In this document: one piece after another, positions 16,770 to 25,567 of the stretch
Layout of the letters: each line of letters opens with the position of its first letter
How positions within the stretch are numbered: position 1 is the first letter of the stretch
NCBI RefSeq assembly: GCF_000204925.1
Contig: NC_015435.1
Coordinates: forward strand, 1,629,160-1,693,159
Length of the DNA stretch: 64,000 bases
Direction: 5' to 3'
Source: Metallosphaera cuprina Ar-4
GTDB lineage: Archaea > Thermoproteota > Thermoprotei_A > Sulfolobales > Sulfolobaceae
Notes under the pieces: model-generated
The model's database searches: none
What the model was told of the DNA's origin: nothing
Seen by the model: only the letters and a program-made list of their open reading frames with translations
Position numbers and translations under genes: made by a program

Positions 16770-17105
16770 ATGGAGTCAGTTTCACGTGATGAACAAAACA
16801 AAACCGTATGTCCTATAGTAGAGACAATAAAGATTATAGGGACTGAGGCCAGATTGCTGGTTTTAAGATATCTCTTTGAAGGTCCAAAGGGATTCAATCA
16901 ACTTCTAAAGGAATCTGGGCTGAGTTCGAAGACCCTTTCGTCGACGCTAAAGTTTATGGAGGAGACTGGGATCGTAGAAAGGAGGATAGTTAGCACCCGA
17001 CCTTTCAAAGTAGAATACGTTTTAACGGCCAAGGGTAAGGAACTGGAGGGAGTTTTTAAAATGATGGGAGACTGGGGTAAAAAGTGGGCCGTCAATCAAA
17101 ACTAG
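16770..17105 (+). CDS. HxlR-type winged-helix transcriptional regulator
   Basis: A 111-residue DNA-binding protein. Seen: [20 protein letters not shown], matching the HxlR start pattern CPxxxxLxxIGxxWxxxIL with its conserved N-terminal cysteine (Cys14), then [31 protein letters not shown] as the helix-turn-helix and a wing ending in [10 protein letters not shown]. Many HxlR proteins sense electrophiles or redox through that cysteine. It lies directly behind the acyl-CoA island, so it may control it; no operator has been identified. Confidence 0.86.
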   Translation: MESVSRDEQNKTVCPIVETIKIIGTEARLLVLRYLFEGPKGFNQLLKESGLSSKTLSSTLKFMEETGIVERRIVSTRPFKVEYVLTAKGKELEGVFKMMGDWGKKWAVNQN

Positions 17106-17563
17106 GCTAGCTTTATTTTCCTTCCCCTTATGATGTACCAAGTTCCTAATCCCTTTGCTCCCAACTTATTCTCGCTGTCGGTAAACTCTATATCAACTAC
17201 AACTGCAGTATTTCCCTTTCTTATTATCTTGGCTTGACAGATGAAAGGGCCTTTATACATAGGCTCCAGGAAATTCACCTTTAACTCTTGTGTCACCTGG
17301 TCATCACCATCGTTAACGCTAGCTACAACTATACCTCCGGTGAAGTCCATAACGGTCATTATCATCCCTCCGTTAAGAACCCCGCCTCTCCTAGTTATCT
17401 CATGTTTGTATGGAACCTGTACGATAGCTCTGTTTTCTTCAATGGATATTATCTTAGCTTCTAGCATTCTGAACACTGGATCCCCTTCTTCTAAATATAA
17501 CTGTAAATCTTTAAGCGAATGAAATTTCATAGAAGGCAATTGTAGAAGCTTTTTAATAAACAT
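17102..17563 (-). CDS. Hotdog-fold thioesterase (PaaI/YbgC-like)
   Basis: A 153-residue hotdog thioesterase. Seen: [21 protein letters not shown], with the GGxxxxxxDxxxG pattern of the PaaI superfamily, and strands [22 protein letters not shown]. It converges on the regulator gene with a 4-base overlap of the ends. Its position next to the acyl-CoA island suggests acyl-CoA hydrolysis; the substrate is unknown. An internal ATG at 17530 is an alternative start. Confidence 0.85.
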   Translation of the reverse strand: MFIKKLLQLPSMKFHSLKDLQLYLEEGDPVFRMLEAKIISIEENRAIVQVPYKHEITRRGGVLNGGMIMTVMDFTGGIVVASVNDGDDQVTQELKVNFLEPMYKGPFICQAKIIRKGNTAVVVDIEFTDSENKLGAKGLGTWYIIRGRKIKLA

Positions 17564-17971
17564 GACGTGGTTTAATAACTTTGAGTTTTCTCGTTAATAT
17601 ATATTGTATTACAGTAATATATTCTTATTGATTAATAAGAGATTACAGTGCTAAATTCTCTATATTAATCTGTAGGGCTAAAGCTGACAATTGAGAAAGG
17701 AGCACAATACAATACTGCGAGTCCGTAAAATCTATTAACATAATTAAATAATTATATACGGTCAAAATTAACGTAAATTTCTCTGTTTTAAGTATCCATA
17801 TTTCTTTATTTTAATCTCAATAATGTTAGCGGAAATTCCAAATTATTATGTTGCACCTCGAAAGAATGTTACTTAGAGTAACTTGCTTGCCTGCAATTTT
17901 TAGTAAAGACACCCTCTCATACAGAGATATTATAGAAAATCTAAAAATTAAAAATGAGTTAAGTGAATTTG
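17564..17971. other. A/T-rich intergenic region, no gene seen
   Basis: About 400 bases of strongly A/T-rich sequence between two minus-strand genes. It includes the short direct repeat TAATATAT near 17594 and 17614. No frame, tRNA-like structure or convincing small-RNA box was found. The right part probably holds the 3' end of the membrane-protein transcript and the left part the thioesterase promoter. Confidence 0.4.
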
Positions 17972-18490
17972 CTACTTCCTTCTCTTGATCTCAATTCTTG
18001 AAAACGGATAAAGCAGTGCTGTAGCTAATGAGAGCCAGTACACATATGTGGGGTACATGACGAACTCTATTTTGACTTGCTCACCTTTAATGTTAGAGCT
18101 AATAGTTTCAGTACCGAAAAAGAAGAGAGGGTAGTTCATTGGTACATCAAAAAGTTGTGGAATAAAATTAAATAATACATATAATATTACAGGATCTAGA
18201 AGATACAGCACGGGTAACCAAAACATAGTTGAATAGATTTTAGGATTACCTCTGGCTGCTTGTACTGCGTAGCTTATTAGAATTACAAAGACATAAATTC
18301 TAAACCCTGTCAATAAGAAAGTAATCACGTCGGACAATATCAACCTATCACCTAGAAACGTTATCAAAATTTGGAAAGGAGAGTCCTCCACCCTAATTAT
18401 GTCTCCAGCATTGTAGTACCACCAAGGTAACGGAATCACGGTAACTACAGTCGCTAGAATGTAATATAAGGTGGTGATTTTATACTTCAT
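17972..18490 (-). CDS. Four-helix membrane protein of unknown function
   Basis: A 172-residue protein with about four hydrophobic segments (near residues 8-25, 50-75, 90-112 and 148-166) and a basic C-terminus (RIEIKRRK). I recognise no family. It begins immediately after the upstream gene ends (no gap), so the two small envelope proteins are very likely made together and may interact. Confidence 0.7.
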   Translation of the reverse strand: MKYKITTLYYILATVVTVIPLPWWYYNAGDIIRVEDSPFQILITFLGDRLILSDVITFLLTGFRIYVFVILISYAVQAARGNPKIYSTMFWLPVLYLLDPVILYVLFNFIPQLFDVPMNYPLFFFGTETISSNIKGEQVKIEFVMYPTYVYWLSLATALLYPFSRIEIKRRK

Positions 18491-18892
18491 CTAGATATTC
18501 ACGCTCTGGGTGAAGTTAACTTTTCCTAATCCTAGAAATAAAGTAATGTTTTCCCTGTTAGTCTTCTCTAGCGAGAAGAACCCAGTTGTATTATTAATAA
18601 TAAAGGTTAAGTTCCCTGTGCTCATAGGATCGATTTTAACTGGCCTCTCTAGGGTAACGTAATCGCCTTTAGCGTTATATGCATACATTGAGATGTTAAA
18701 CGGATTGGTTATAGACATAGTCAGATTGCTTTGAGAAAGCGTAACCTCTATCTTAACGTCGCTGATAGAGTTTTTCAATTCTATTAATTGAGTAGTTGAG
18801 GTTAAAAATAATGATCTCATGTTTAAAAGCAACGCTGTAGCCAAGATAAAAGTTAACGCAATCAATGCCGCCGAGAGCTTAACGCTGTCCAC
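18491..18892 (-). CDS. Signal-anchored small extracytoplasmic protein, unknown
   Basis: A 133-residue protein with one N-terminal membrane segment (about residues 7-30) followed by a Ser/Thr/Asn-rich beta-type domain with many N-x-S/T sites (for example NLT, NIS, NTT, NIT), as expected for a glycosylated exported archaeal protein. Unlike pilins there is no clear class III signal site. Function unknown; it is coupled to the following membrane-protein gene. Confidence 0.68.
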   Translation of the reverse strand: MDSVKLSAALIALTFILATALLLNMRSLFLTSTTQLIELKNSISDVKIEVTLSQSNLTMSITNPFNISMYAYNAKGDYVTLERPVKIDPMSTGNLTFIINNTTGFFSLEKTNRENITLFLGLGKVNFTQSVNI

Positions 18893-18951
18893 ACTCGATC
18901 ACGAGAATTGCCCTTTTAAAAATATAAACTCGAGTCACGCTCACATTTAAA

Positions 18952-19338
18952 CTAGCAAAGGTCAGAGACATCAGTCTTAGACAGCATTGACCTTATCCTT
19001 TTAAACCCTTTAAAGCTGTGATTCCTAAGTCCCCCTGTCATACCTCTTGGTATGTGCATCAACTCGTGAGTCACTACATAGACTTTATCATAACATGTTA
19101 AGTTATCGAATCTTTCCGATATTACTTCTACAATATAGAATTTTTCAGTATTTAAAACGAATCTCCATTGGCTCGGCAAGGAAAAGGTCCTAGCGTAAGC
19201 TCTGGATCGAGAGCCGCTGCTCCTTATGAACTCGATTTTACTCAAATCTATTCCCATAGCTAAGCTAGTGTTTAGAGTTGCTGCCATTTTCCTAACGTCT
19301 TCCGCAATGGTGAACCGCAACTTAGAATAAAATAACAT
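18952..19338 (-). CDS. Predicted zinc metallopeptidase (COG4900-like)
   Basis: A 128-residue protein with the zinc-protease motif HELMH (in VVTHELMHIPRGMTGGLRNHSFKG), where the HExxH residues bind zinc and a later histidine (RNHSF) could be the third ligand. This pattern matches the small archaeal/phage 'putative metallopeptidase' group related to SprT. No signal peptide is visible, so it is probably cytoplasmic. The target is unknown. It is divergent from the pirin gene. Confidence 0.78.
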   Translation of the reverse strand: MLFYSKLRFTIAEDVRKMAATLNTSLAMGIDLSKIEFIRSSGSRSRAYARTFSLPSQWRFVLNTEKFYIVEVISERFDNLTCYDKVYVVTHELMHIPRGMTGGLRNHSFKGFKRIRSMLSKTDVSDLC

Positions 19339-19451
19339 GTTTCCCTTTTTGATTTTTCTTTAATTTTGATAATATAGTTCAATGAAATCGGTATTAACTC
19401 ATAGTTAAATATCTTTTATATTAGATTTACAATGCCCAAAATCTAGAAAGG

Positions 19452-19461
19452 TTTTTATTTA
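19452..19461 (+). promoter_or_regulatory. TATA box of the pirin gene
   Basis: TTTTTATTTA centred 26 bases upstream of the ATG at 19482, consistent with a leaderless transcript. Confidence 0.5.
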
Positions 19462-19481
19462 ACCAAGTAAATATTGATGTT

Positions 19482-20381
19482 ATGACCTTTCCAGGTACAA
19501 GTAAGATTAGAAAAGCCCTTGAAATAATCAGGGGGCGTTATACCATAGACGGAGCTGGGGTAAAGCTGTATAGAGTTTTTGGTGGGCCCAGTACAACAGA
19601 ATTAACCGATCCTTTCCTACTTCTTGATTTCTTTGGCTCAAAAGATCCTAAAGACTATGTGGCTGGATTTCCTTGGCACCCTCATAGGGGAATCGAAACT
19701 GTTACTTACATGTTAAAGGGTAGAGTAAAACATGAAGATAGCACAGGAAATAAGGGAGTGATAGATACGGGAGATATACAATGGATGACTGCAGGGTCAG
19801 GAATATATCACCAGGAGATGCCAGAGGTTAGTCCTGACGGTGAAATGAGAGGATTCCAGCTATGGCTTAACATTCCTAGAGAGAAGAAAATGATTAAACC
19901 TAAGTATAGAAATCTTAGAAAAGACGGAATACCAGAGACTGTGCTAGATAACGGGGTCAGAGTAAAGGTAGTCGTTGGAACTGCTGGAGATCTTGTGGGT
20001 CCGATTAAGGACACATTAGTGGACGCTCAATACCTGGACGTATATATACCTCCTGAGACTACTTTCATGCATAACATCAAACAAGGCTACACCTCGCTAG
20101 TATACGCCTTCTCAGGAGAAGGGATAGCTGATCCCAGCGGACAAAAACTCATAAGGGAAGGAGAACTAGCCGTATACGGCAGAGACGGAGAACTTATATC
20201 TATTAGAGCCAAGGAAAAACCTTTAAGAATACTAGTTCTCTCTGGAAGACCTTTGGAAGAGCCCATAGCTTGGTACGGACCGATAGTAATGAACTACGAG
20301 TACGAAATCAGGGAGGCCTTCAGGGAACTCGCGGATGGTACTTTTATTAAGAGTACTGCCGATACGGTAGATTATGAATAA
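19482..20381 (+). CDS. Pirin-family bicupin
   Basis: A 299-residue pirin-like protein with two cupin domains. Seen: the N-terminal cupin metal-site pattern PWHPHRGIETVTYMLKG and HEDSTGNKGVIDTGDIQWMTAGSGIYHQE, with His residues at the expected positions of the pirin iron site. Pirins include quercetin 2,3-dioxygenases and redox-sensing regulators; the activity of this one is unknown. A double T-run follows the stop and its end overlaps a convergent gene by 35 bases. Confidence 0.93.
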   Translation: MTFPGTSKIRKALEIIRGRYTIDGAGVKLYRVFGGPSTTELTDPFLLLDFFGSKDPKDYVAGFPWHPHRGIETVTYMLKGRVKHEDSTGNKGVIDTGDIQWMTAGSGIYHQEMPEVSPDGEMRGFQLWLNIPREKKMIKPKYRNLRKDGIPETVLDNGVRVKVVVGTAGDLVGPIKDTLVDAQYLDVYIPPETTFMHNIKQGYTSLVYAFSGEGIADPSGQKLIREGELAVYGRDGELISIRAKEKPLRILVLSGRPLEEPIAWYGPIVMNYEYEIREAFRELADGTFIKSTADTVDYE

Positions 20382-20742
20382 TTTTTTTAATTTTTTTCCC
20401 GTTATAGTTAAAGATAAGTTCGTCACTCTGCGCTATTTTCCTGTCCGAGACGACTATGAGTACACTTCTACCCAGTTCCCTTTTCACCTTTATTACGCTT
20501 CTTAAATCCAGGTTAGCCTTCTCCTCCGACAATGCCTTAAGGTTATCTACTAGAGAAACCACGGACTCAGCGTCGGATATAGGAAATATCCTAGAGTTAT
20601 CAAATTCCACAATGCTGTTGTCATCCATTATAAAGACCACATCAGCAATTCCGAAAATTTTTAGAACATATTTGACGAAATTAAATATTTTAGCGTTTCC
20701 TATCCTACTGTTCAGGTCTATAGCTATTAACGGCCTTAACAT
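20347..20742 (-). CDS. Conserved-looking protein of unknown function
   Basis: A 131-residue protein with alternating strands and helices (LIAIDLNSRIG, VVFIMDD, VLIVVSDRKIAQSDELI), reminiscent of a von Willebrand A or Rossmann-like core, but no metal-site motif is complete and I do not assign a family. Reality is supported by a TATA box (TTATATAAAT on the minus strand, near 20763-20771) about 25 bases before the ATG. Its 3' end overlaps the end of the pirin gene by 35 bases on the opposite strand. Confidence 0.65.
   Translation of the reverse strand: MLRPLIAIDLNSRIGNAKIFNFVKYVLKIFGIADVVFIMDDNSIVEFDNSRIFPISDAESVVSLVDNLKALSEEKANLDLRSVIKVKRELGRSVLIVVSDRKIAQSDELIFNYNGKKIKKIIHNLPYRQYS
20382..20397 (+). 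terminator. Double T-run terminator after pirin
   Basis: Two runs of seven T separated by AA directly after the pirin stop. The site lies inside the 3' part of the convergent gene. Confidence 0.5.
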
Positions 20743-20883
20743 GAGGGTTACCAGGTTTAGATATTTATATAACTTTTCCAGGCAGAGGCTTACAACTTGA
20801 CCTTTACTCTACAAAGGGGTGCCTTTGAATCATAGTTGAATTTAAAAGAAGGCACTTAAGTTTTATCACGCATCAAGAGCCTT

Positions 20884-22077
20884 TTATTTAAGACTTTGAG
20901 CTGTAAGAATTTCATCGTTCCAAAACTTCATGAAGAAGACGACACTGGTTATAACTACAGGCACAGTTAGTAAGCTGAAGGTTAACGGTAATCCGATTAT
21001 TTCAGAGAGATAGCCAACTACGGCTGGAACTGCTATGAAGAGGAAATTGTTATACGCCAGAAAATACGAATTGACAGCGTTCCTCTCCTCCTTAGATGTC
21101 GCCCTTTGGATCATTATGGTTGACATAGGAAAGACGGATCCGTGAGGTATCCCTAGTAGTGCCATCAATAACAGAAACGCTGAGTAGGATGGAGAGACTA
21201 TTGTACCTGCTAACGTAATCATAGTTATTAAGACAGAGATGAGCATAGGTACCCTAAGGGATTTGAAAGGTCTTATACTCATGTACAGCCTCGTTAAAAA
21301 GGACAATGTAAAGAAAGGTATGTACGCTGAATATGCCAGATCGTTAGGGACGTGGAACCTCTCAATAGCTAGTATAGTGAGGAAAGCGGTAATAGCTGCG
21401 AAAGGGACGTTGTAAGTAGTAATCGCAAGTATCGAGGACGATAATCCTTTGTTTCTTAAAGCTCTCGAACCGCTTATCTCCTTATCCGTATCGGGAAACC
21501 TTACTGTCCACGATAGTATGAATGCTATAACCGCAATCGGAATGAAAGCCAGAAATACGAAATTGTATTGAAACTTACTTAAAATCAAGGTCTCATAAAG
21601 AGGACCAAGTATTAGGCTTACGCTAAGGCTAGCAGAGTAAATAGCTAGCAGCCTTTCTGCAGTTTTTCTATCTTCCACTAAAGAGGCAGCAGTGATTAGA
21701 TTTGGCATTACTAACCCAAACGCTAGACCAATCAATGCTGAGAAAATCCATATGGTAAAGCTGTTAGATAGATAAAAGAGCGGAAGTAACGCAAGAATAG
21801 CCAAGTTGGAGACTATGAAAACCTTTCTTCTTGTAGATGACTTGAGGCTAGGATTAAGATATGACGTGGCGAATAGGGTTGCAACGAACATCAAGCCTGT
21901 AACTACACCGACAAGAGAATTTGAGAACCCTAGTTCGTATTTTGATAAGGGTCCTACTGTAGTAGTCACCATATTGTTTGTAGACCTAGCAGCTATCGTC
22001 ATCAATGAAAGCGTTAAGGCCGTATATAATATGGAAAGGTTTCTCCTCAATTTGATCCCTCTTACATCTCTATACAA
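20884..22077 (-). CDS. Major facilitator superfamily transporter
   Basis: A 397-residue integral membrane protein with about 12 hydrophobic segments in two halves, typical of MFS permeases. Seen: SLVGVVTGLMFVATLFATSY in the region of helix 2 and LIGLAFGLVMPNLITAASLVEDRKTAER between helices 4 and 5. The pattern resembles drug or metabolite exporters of the DHA type, but substrate and direction cannot be inferred. It is monocistronic. Confidence 0.88.
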   Translation of the reverse strand: MYRDVRGIKLRRNLSILYTALTLSLMTIAARSTNNMVTTTVGPLSKYELGFSNSLVGVVTGLMFVATLFATSYLNPSLKSSTRRKVFIVSNLAILALLPLFYLSNSFTIWIFSALIGLAFGLVMPNLITAASLVEDRKTAERLLAIYSASLSVSLILGPLYETLILSKFQYNFVFLAFIPIAVIAFILSWTVRFPDTDKEISGSRALRNKGLSSSILAITTYNVPFAAITAFLTILAIERFHVPNDLAYSAYIPFFTLSFLTRLYMSIRPFKSLRVPMLISVLITMITLAGTIVSPSYSAFLLLMALLGIPHGSVFPMSTIMIQRATSKEERNAVNSYFLAYNNFLFIAVPAVVGYLSEIIGLPLTFSLLTVPVVITSVVFFMKFWNDEILTAQSLK

Positions 22078-22143
22078 CTTAAAAAACTTGATATAAGATT
22101 AAACTTTTTAATAGGTATATATCAAGAATCTTTCAAAAATAAG

Positions 22144-24318
22144 CTAATTTAATTGATATTTATTCAAGATTGAGCGTATAGCTTGCCTTAATGTTTCCTC
22201 TACCTCGGCACTCTTTTTCCCTAAAGAGACGCCCGCGTGATACCAGCTCTTACCCTGAAAAGTTCGAGAGACTAACCCAGCCAAAAGGGCGTCATCTACC
22301 GTGAACTTCAATTCCTTAAAGTACTTCTCACCTAGCATGTGAACTGCCTCAGCTACTGCGTTATAAGGTAAAGTGCCATCTAAGTAGGAGTTGATCTTCC
22401 TGATATAAAGATCAGGAATGGTAAATCTCTCATCGATTGAAGGTGTGGATTTTAGTAATCTCGTAATAACAAGTGGATCTACGTTGAAGTAAACCTGATG
22501 TAGTGTTCTCAATAGTTTATCTTTAAAAAAGATTGACGCGTTTCTAATTAAACCTGTAGCCTCAGGGCTTAGCGCTTTCGCAACTATCACTGAATAACCT
22601 CCTAAGCTCTCGTTTTTCTTTGTGGACATATAGACCGGAATGAATCCGTTCTTTGTCCAAAACTTAACAACGTTATAGTTGGCCAGGAAAGAGGAACCTA
22701 TCCAGTCTATCCCCTCTCGGATTGCCTCCTTTTCGATTTCAGATAGAATTCTAGAACCTATTCCCCTGTTCTGAAGATCGGGGACCACTGCTATCCTCAT
22801 CACTCTCCAGCCTCTGAGCTTGCCGAACTCTCTTAACCTAGAGTACTTCACTAACCTCTGGGGGATCAAATGACCTAAGTTCTCTTCCCCAGCAGAAAGA
22901 GAATCAACTTTTTCATCAGAAAGTCCTCCTTCTTCAACCACCTGAGCTACGCCGACGTCATTTTCAGCTAAAAATATCCTTTGAAAGGTCGCATCTCCTA
23001 AAACCATAAGGTCGTCTGGCGTGTTCCTATAGTGAGCCGTGACTAGGATACCGTAAACTCTCATCAGCTTCTCCCTAACATTAAAAAGCGATTCCGGAGT
23101 TACCTCGATAATTCTCCCTTGGAAATCTCCGCTCTCTACGTTAACGTTAAGCAGGAAAACGTCATAGAGGAACTTTTCTACTGGATCCCCTTTGCTATAC
23201 CTTATAGGGAACTCCAGGTTTAACCTTTGAGCGTTTCTCTCCTTTTCATAAGCTTCTAGTACCTTTAGGAAGATCTTTCCAGAGCCCTCATAACCGTGGA
23301 CAGTAGTAACCAAAACCGCTTTCTCCCATCTCCTGAGTACATAGTCTATAAACTCCTTACCTAAGGCTGCCGCCTCATCCATAACGATGATGTTCCCATG
23401 ATAATCTTTGGCCAGGTCCGGAGGGAGCCATCTGATCCAACTCTCACCAATTTCCAGCGAGAGAATTTTCCCATCCCTAGACACGTTCCTCCTAAACCTT
23501 TTCTTCATCGCTCTGAGAGCCATCTCAGCGAATTTCATAATTTCAGCTCCAGACCAATAATTAAGCGAGGTCACAACGATAGAGAGAGGATATTTACTTA
23601 ATGAGATAATAACCGGAAGCGATAGCCCAACCGAAGCGCTCTTCCCTCTACCACGTGGCGCTGTAACAATGAATAACCTCTTTCCTTCCTCTAAAATGAA
23701 ATCTATTTCGTCTAGGACCTTTACTTGATCATCCGTAACACATAGCTTGGCGACTTCTGGATGCTTACCTGACCTAGATCTTCTTGGCCTTGAAACCTCC
23801 TGGCTAGAGAAGGGCTTTACATGTATATCATTATGGTAATATATCACCCCTCTATGTTTCTTTATTTCTTCTCTAAACATGTTTTCAAATAAGTTACTAA
23901 CTTTACCGTCTCTCGTTATTGTGGATTTATACAATTTACCCTTGTCGATGTTATCAGAATATATTAACGCTAAACCTCCTCCTCTAACCGTTTCGATTGC
24001 TCTAGCTATGTAGGACGGTCTAAAATCGTCCATTGCGTCTATTATGACCAAGTCAAATGTTGAACCCAAATACTTCTGAGAGGAGGAATAGTCAATATCA
24101 ACTATTTGAGGGAGATAGTTTAGGAAGCCCTTTAACCTCTGCTTACTACCCTCAATCCAAGGGTGAAAGAAGTAACCAGTTGACGGGTTATTGTTAACTT
24201 TCAGATATTCGCGTAAAACCTCAAGAGAGTATTCAATTGGGCCTTCGATGAAGGCAAGATATCTGAAGTATCCCTTTTTAGAATCGAGGAAAAGGTTCAC
24301 TAACTCATTTGACTTCAT
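22144..24318 (-). CDS. tmcA: tRNA/RNA cytidine N4-acetyltransferase TmcA (paralogue 1)
   Basis: A 724-residue TmcA/NAT10-family enzyme that uses ATP and acetyl-CoA to make N4-acetylcytidine in RNA. Domains in order: N-terminal DUF1726-like part, RecA-like helicase with Walker A TAPRGRGKSA (219-228) and VMDEAAALG Walker B, GNAT acetyltransferase with RIAVVPDLQNRGIGSRIL, and a C-terminal tRNA-binding helical part. Its start overlaps the end of the upstream dehydrogenase gene by 14 bases. A second full-length tmcA lies about 8 kb away at 32681-34981, so the two may share RNA targets or divide them. Confidence 0.92.
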   Translation of the reverse strand: MKSNELVNLFLDSKKGYFRYLAFIEGPIEYSLEVLREYLKVNNNPSTGYFFHPWIEGSKQRLKGFLNYLPQIVDIDYSSSQKYLGSTFDLVIIDAMDDFRPSYIARAIETVRGGGLALIYSDNIDKGKLYKSTITRDGKVSNLFENMFREEIKKHRGVIYYHNDIHVKPFSSQEVSRPRRSRSGKHPEVAKLCVTDDQVKVLDEIDFILEEGKRLFIVTAPRGRGKSASVGLSLPVIISLSKYPLSIVVTSLNYWSGAEIMKFAEMALRAMKKRFRRNVSRDGKILSLEIGESWIRWLPPDLAKDYHGNIIVMDEAAALGKEFIDYVLRRWEKAVLVTTVHGYEGSGKIFLKVLEAYEKERNAQRLNLEFPIRYSKGDPVEKFLYDVFLLNVNVESGDFQGRIIEVTPESLFNVREKLMRVYGILVTAHYRNTPDDLMVLGDATFQRIFLAENDVGVAQVVEEGGLSDEKVDSLSAGEENLGHLIPQRLVKYSRLREFGKLRGWRVMRIAVVPDLQNRGIGSRILSEIEKEAIREGIDWIGSSFLANYNVVKFWTKNGFIPVYMSTKKNESLGGYSVIVAKALSPEATGLIRNASIFFKDKLLRTLHQVYFNVDPLVITRLLKSTPSIDERFTIPDLYIRKINSYLDGTLPYNAVAEAVHMLGEKYFKELKFTVDDALLAGLVSRTFQGKSWYHAGVSLGKKSAEVEETLRQAIRSILNKYQLN

Positions 24319-25255
24319 AAAGTGGACTCTCTCCCTTCAGGCACTTCACCAGGTTGGTGACAGCTATCATGGCCATTTTTTCTCTAGTTTCTCGGGTTGC
24401 ACTTCCCAGATGAGGTGTTAACACTACGTTGGGGAATTTAGTCAACGGATTTGTCTGAGGTAATGGTTCCTGCTCAAACACGTCTAGTGCTGCTCCTGCT
24501 ATCTTTCCTTCCGACAGAGCTCTCACTAAATCGTCTTGTTTTATCACCGCTCCTCTGGACGCGTTTATAATGAACGCCGTCCTTTTCATCTTTGAAATTT
24601 TAGCATAGTCAATGAAATGATATGTCTCGCTATTTAGATCAACCGTAATTACAACGAAGTCAGAGTTAGCCAATAAAGTATCTAAGTCTACGAACTTGGC
24701 CTCAACATCATGAGGCCTCCTACTATAATAGATGACGTTCATGTCGAAACCCTTCGCCCTTTTCAACACAGCTCTACCTATTCTACCCATGCCTATTATT
24801 CCAAGTACGCTATGACTAACCTCCTTACCCAACATGAACTCAGGGTTCCAAGGAACGTTCCACTTACCCGATCTTATTAAATTGTCTCCCTCGACTATCC
24901 TCCTAGCTACCGTGATAATTAATCCGAAAATGAGATCCGCGGTAGCGTCAGTTAAGACCTCTGGAGTGTAGGTTACCTTGATTCCTTTACTCTTAGCGTA
25001 ATGCACGTCAATGTGATCAAAGCCTACGCTATATGTGCTTATGACTTTCAATTTGCTTGAAACGTCTATGATCTCCTTATCAATCCTCTCGCTCAAAGTT
25101 ACTAAAACTCCGTCCTTATCTTTGATCCTTGACATGATCCAAGTTCTAGGCGGCGATTCGCTCCCATCCCATACCTCAACCTCTGCTATTTCCTTAAGCG
25201 AGTCAATCCAGGGCCCAGGCAACTTCCTAGTTACCAACACCTTATACGACTCCAA
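24305..25255 (-). CDS. D-2-hydroxyacid dehydrogenase (glyoxylate/hydroxypyruvate reductase-like)
   Basis: A 316-residue NAD(P)-dependent dehydrogenase of the D-isomer family. Seen: VLGIIGMGRIGRAVLKRAKGF (Rossmann GxGxxG), the NASRGAVIKQDDL segment, catalytic Arg in NASRG context, EQEP with the active Glu, and LTPHLGSATRETR with the catalytic His. Glyoxylate or hydroxypyruvate reduction is the best guess; phosphoglycerate dehydrogenase is less likely because there is no ACT domain. Translation probably starts at TTG (25255) with GGGGGAGA 6-13 bases upstream; the promoter contains an operator-like dyad. Confidence 0.9.
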   Translation of the reverse strand: MESYKVLVTRKLPGPWIDSLKEIAEVEVWDGSESPPRTWIMSRIKDKDGVLVTLSERIDKEIIDVSSKLKVISTYSVGFDHIDVHYAKSKGIKVTYTPEVLTDATADLIFGLIITVARRIVEGDNLIRSGKWNVPWNPEFMLGKEVSHSVLGIIGMGRIGRAVLKRAKGFDMNVIYYSRRPHDVEAKFVDLDTLLANSDFVVITVDLNSETYHFIDYAKISKMKRTAFIINASRGAVIKQDDLVRALSEGKIAGAALDVFEQEPLPQTNPLTKFPNVVLTPHLGSATRETREKMAMIAVTNLVKCLKGESPLYEVK

Positions 25256-25567
25256 CTCAATCTCCCCCGGCTTTCTGTCATAACACTTCCCTATAGGGCA
25301 AAGTGTTTTAAAATGATATCTGAGTTAGTCCGGATTCGAAAATATGAGAACATGCCTCTTATAAAGTTAAAACGTCTCCTTAAAAATGATGGTTTAGATA
25401 TCTATAAAACCTTTCTCATGACTCCGCATTTAAAGTTCTAGATCATACGTTCAAAGCTATCGTTACTTGAGCCGAACTATTGAACTAGTTAAATTTTACG
25501 AAGAAATATAAGTGTTCTCTAACCTGATAATAACCATATTTATAACCTTGTTATATTAAGGGAAAAT
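25256..25567. other. Divergent intergenic region
   Basis: About 310 bases between the dehydrogenase and the MFS transporter. It holds a TATA box for the MFS gene (ATTTATAACC, 25538-25547, centre 26 bases before its ATG), a TATA-like CATTTTAAAAC on the minus strand near 25304-25314 for the dehydrogenase, and a 26-bp dyad between that box and the predicted transcription start. No gene is seen. Confidence 0.5.
25282..25307. promoter_or_regulatory. 26-bp operator-like dyad at the dehydrogenase promoter
   Basis: AACACTT and AAGTGTT arms flank a perfect CCCTATAGGG core. The dyad lies immediately downstream of the minus-strand TATA-like box and covers the predicted transcription start, so a bound protein would block RNA polymerase. 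The arms are perfect; two extra bases (CA) sit on one side of the core. Confidence 0.5.

Noticed and set aside
16582-16818. A 78-codon plus-strand frame starting with GTG in the gap before the HxlR-type regulator
   Set aside because: It overlaps the start of the well-supported regulator, lacks a ribosome-binding site or properly spaced TATA box, and shows no domain.
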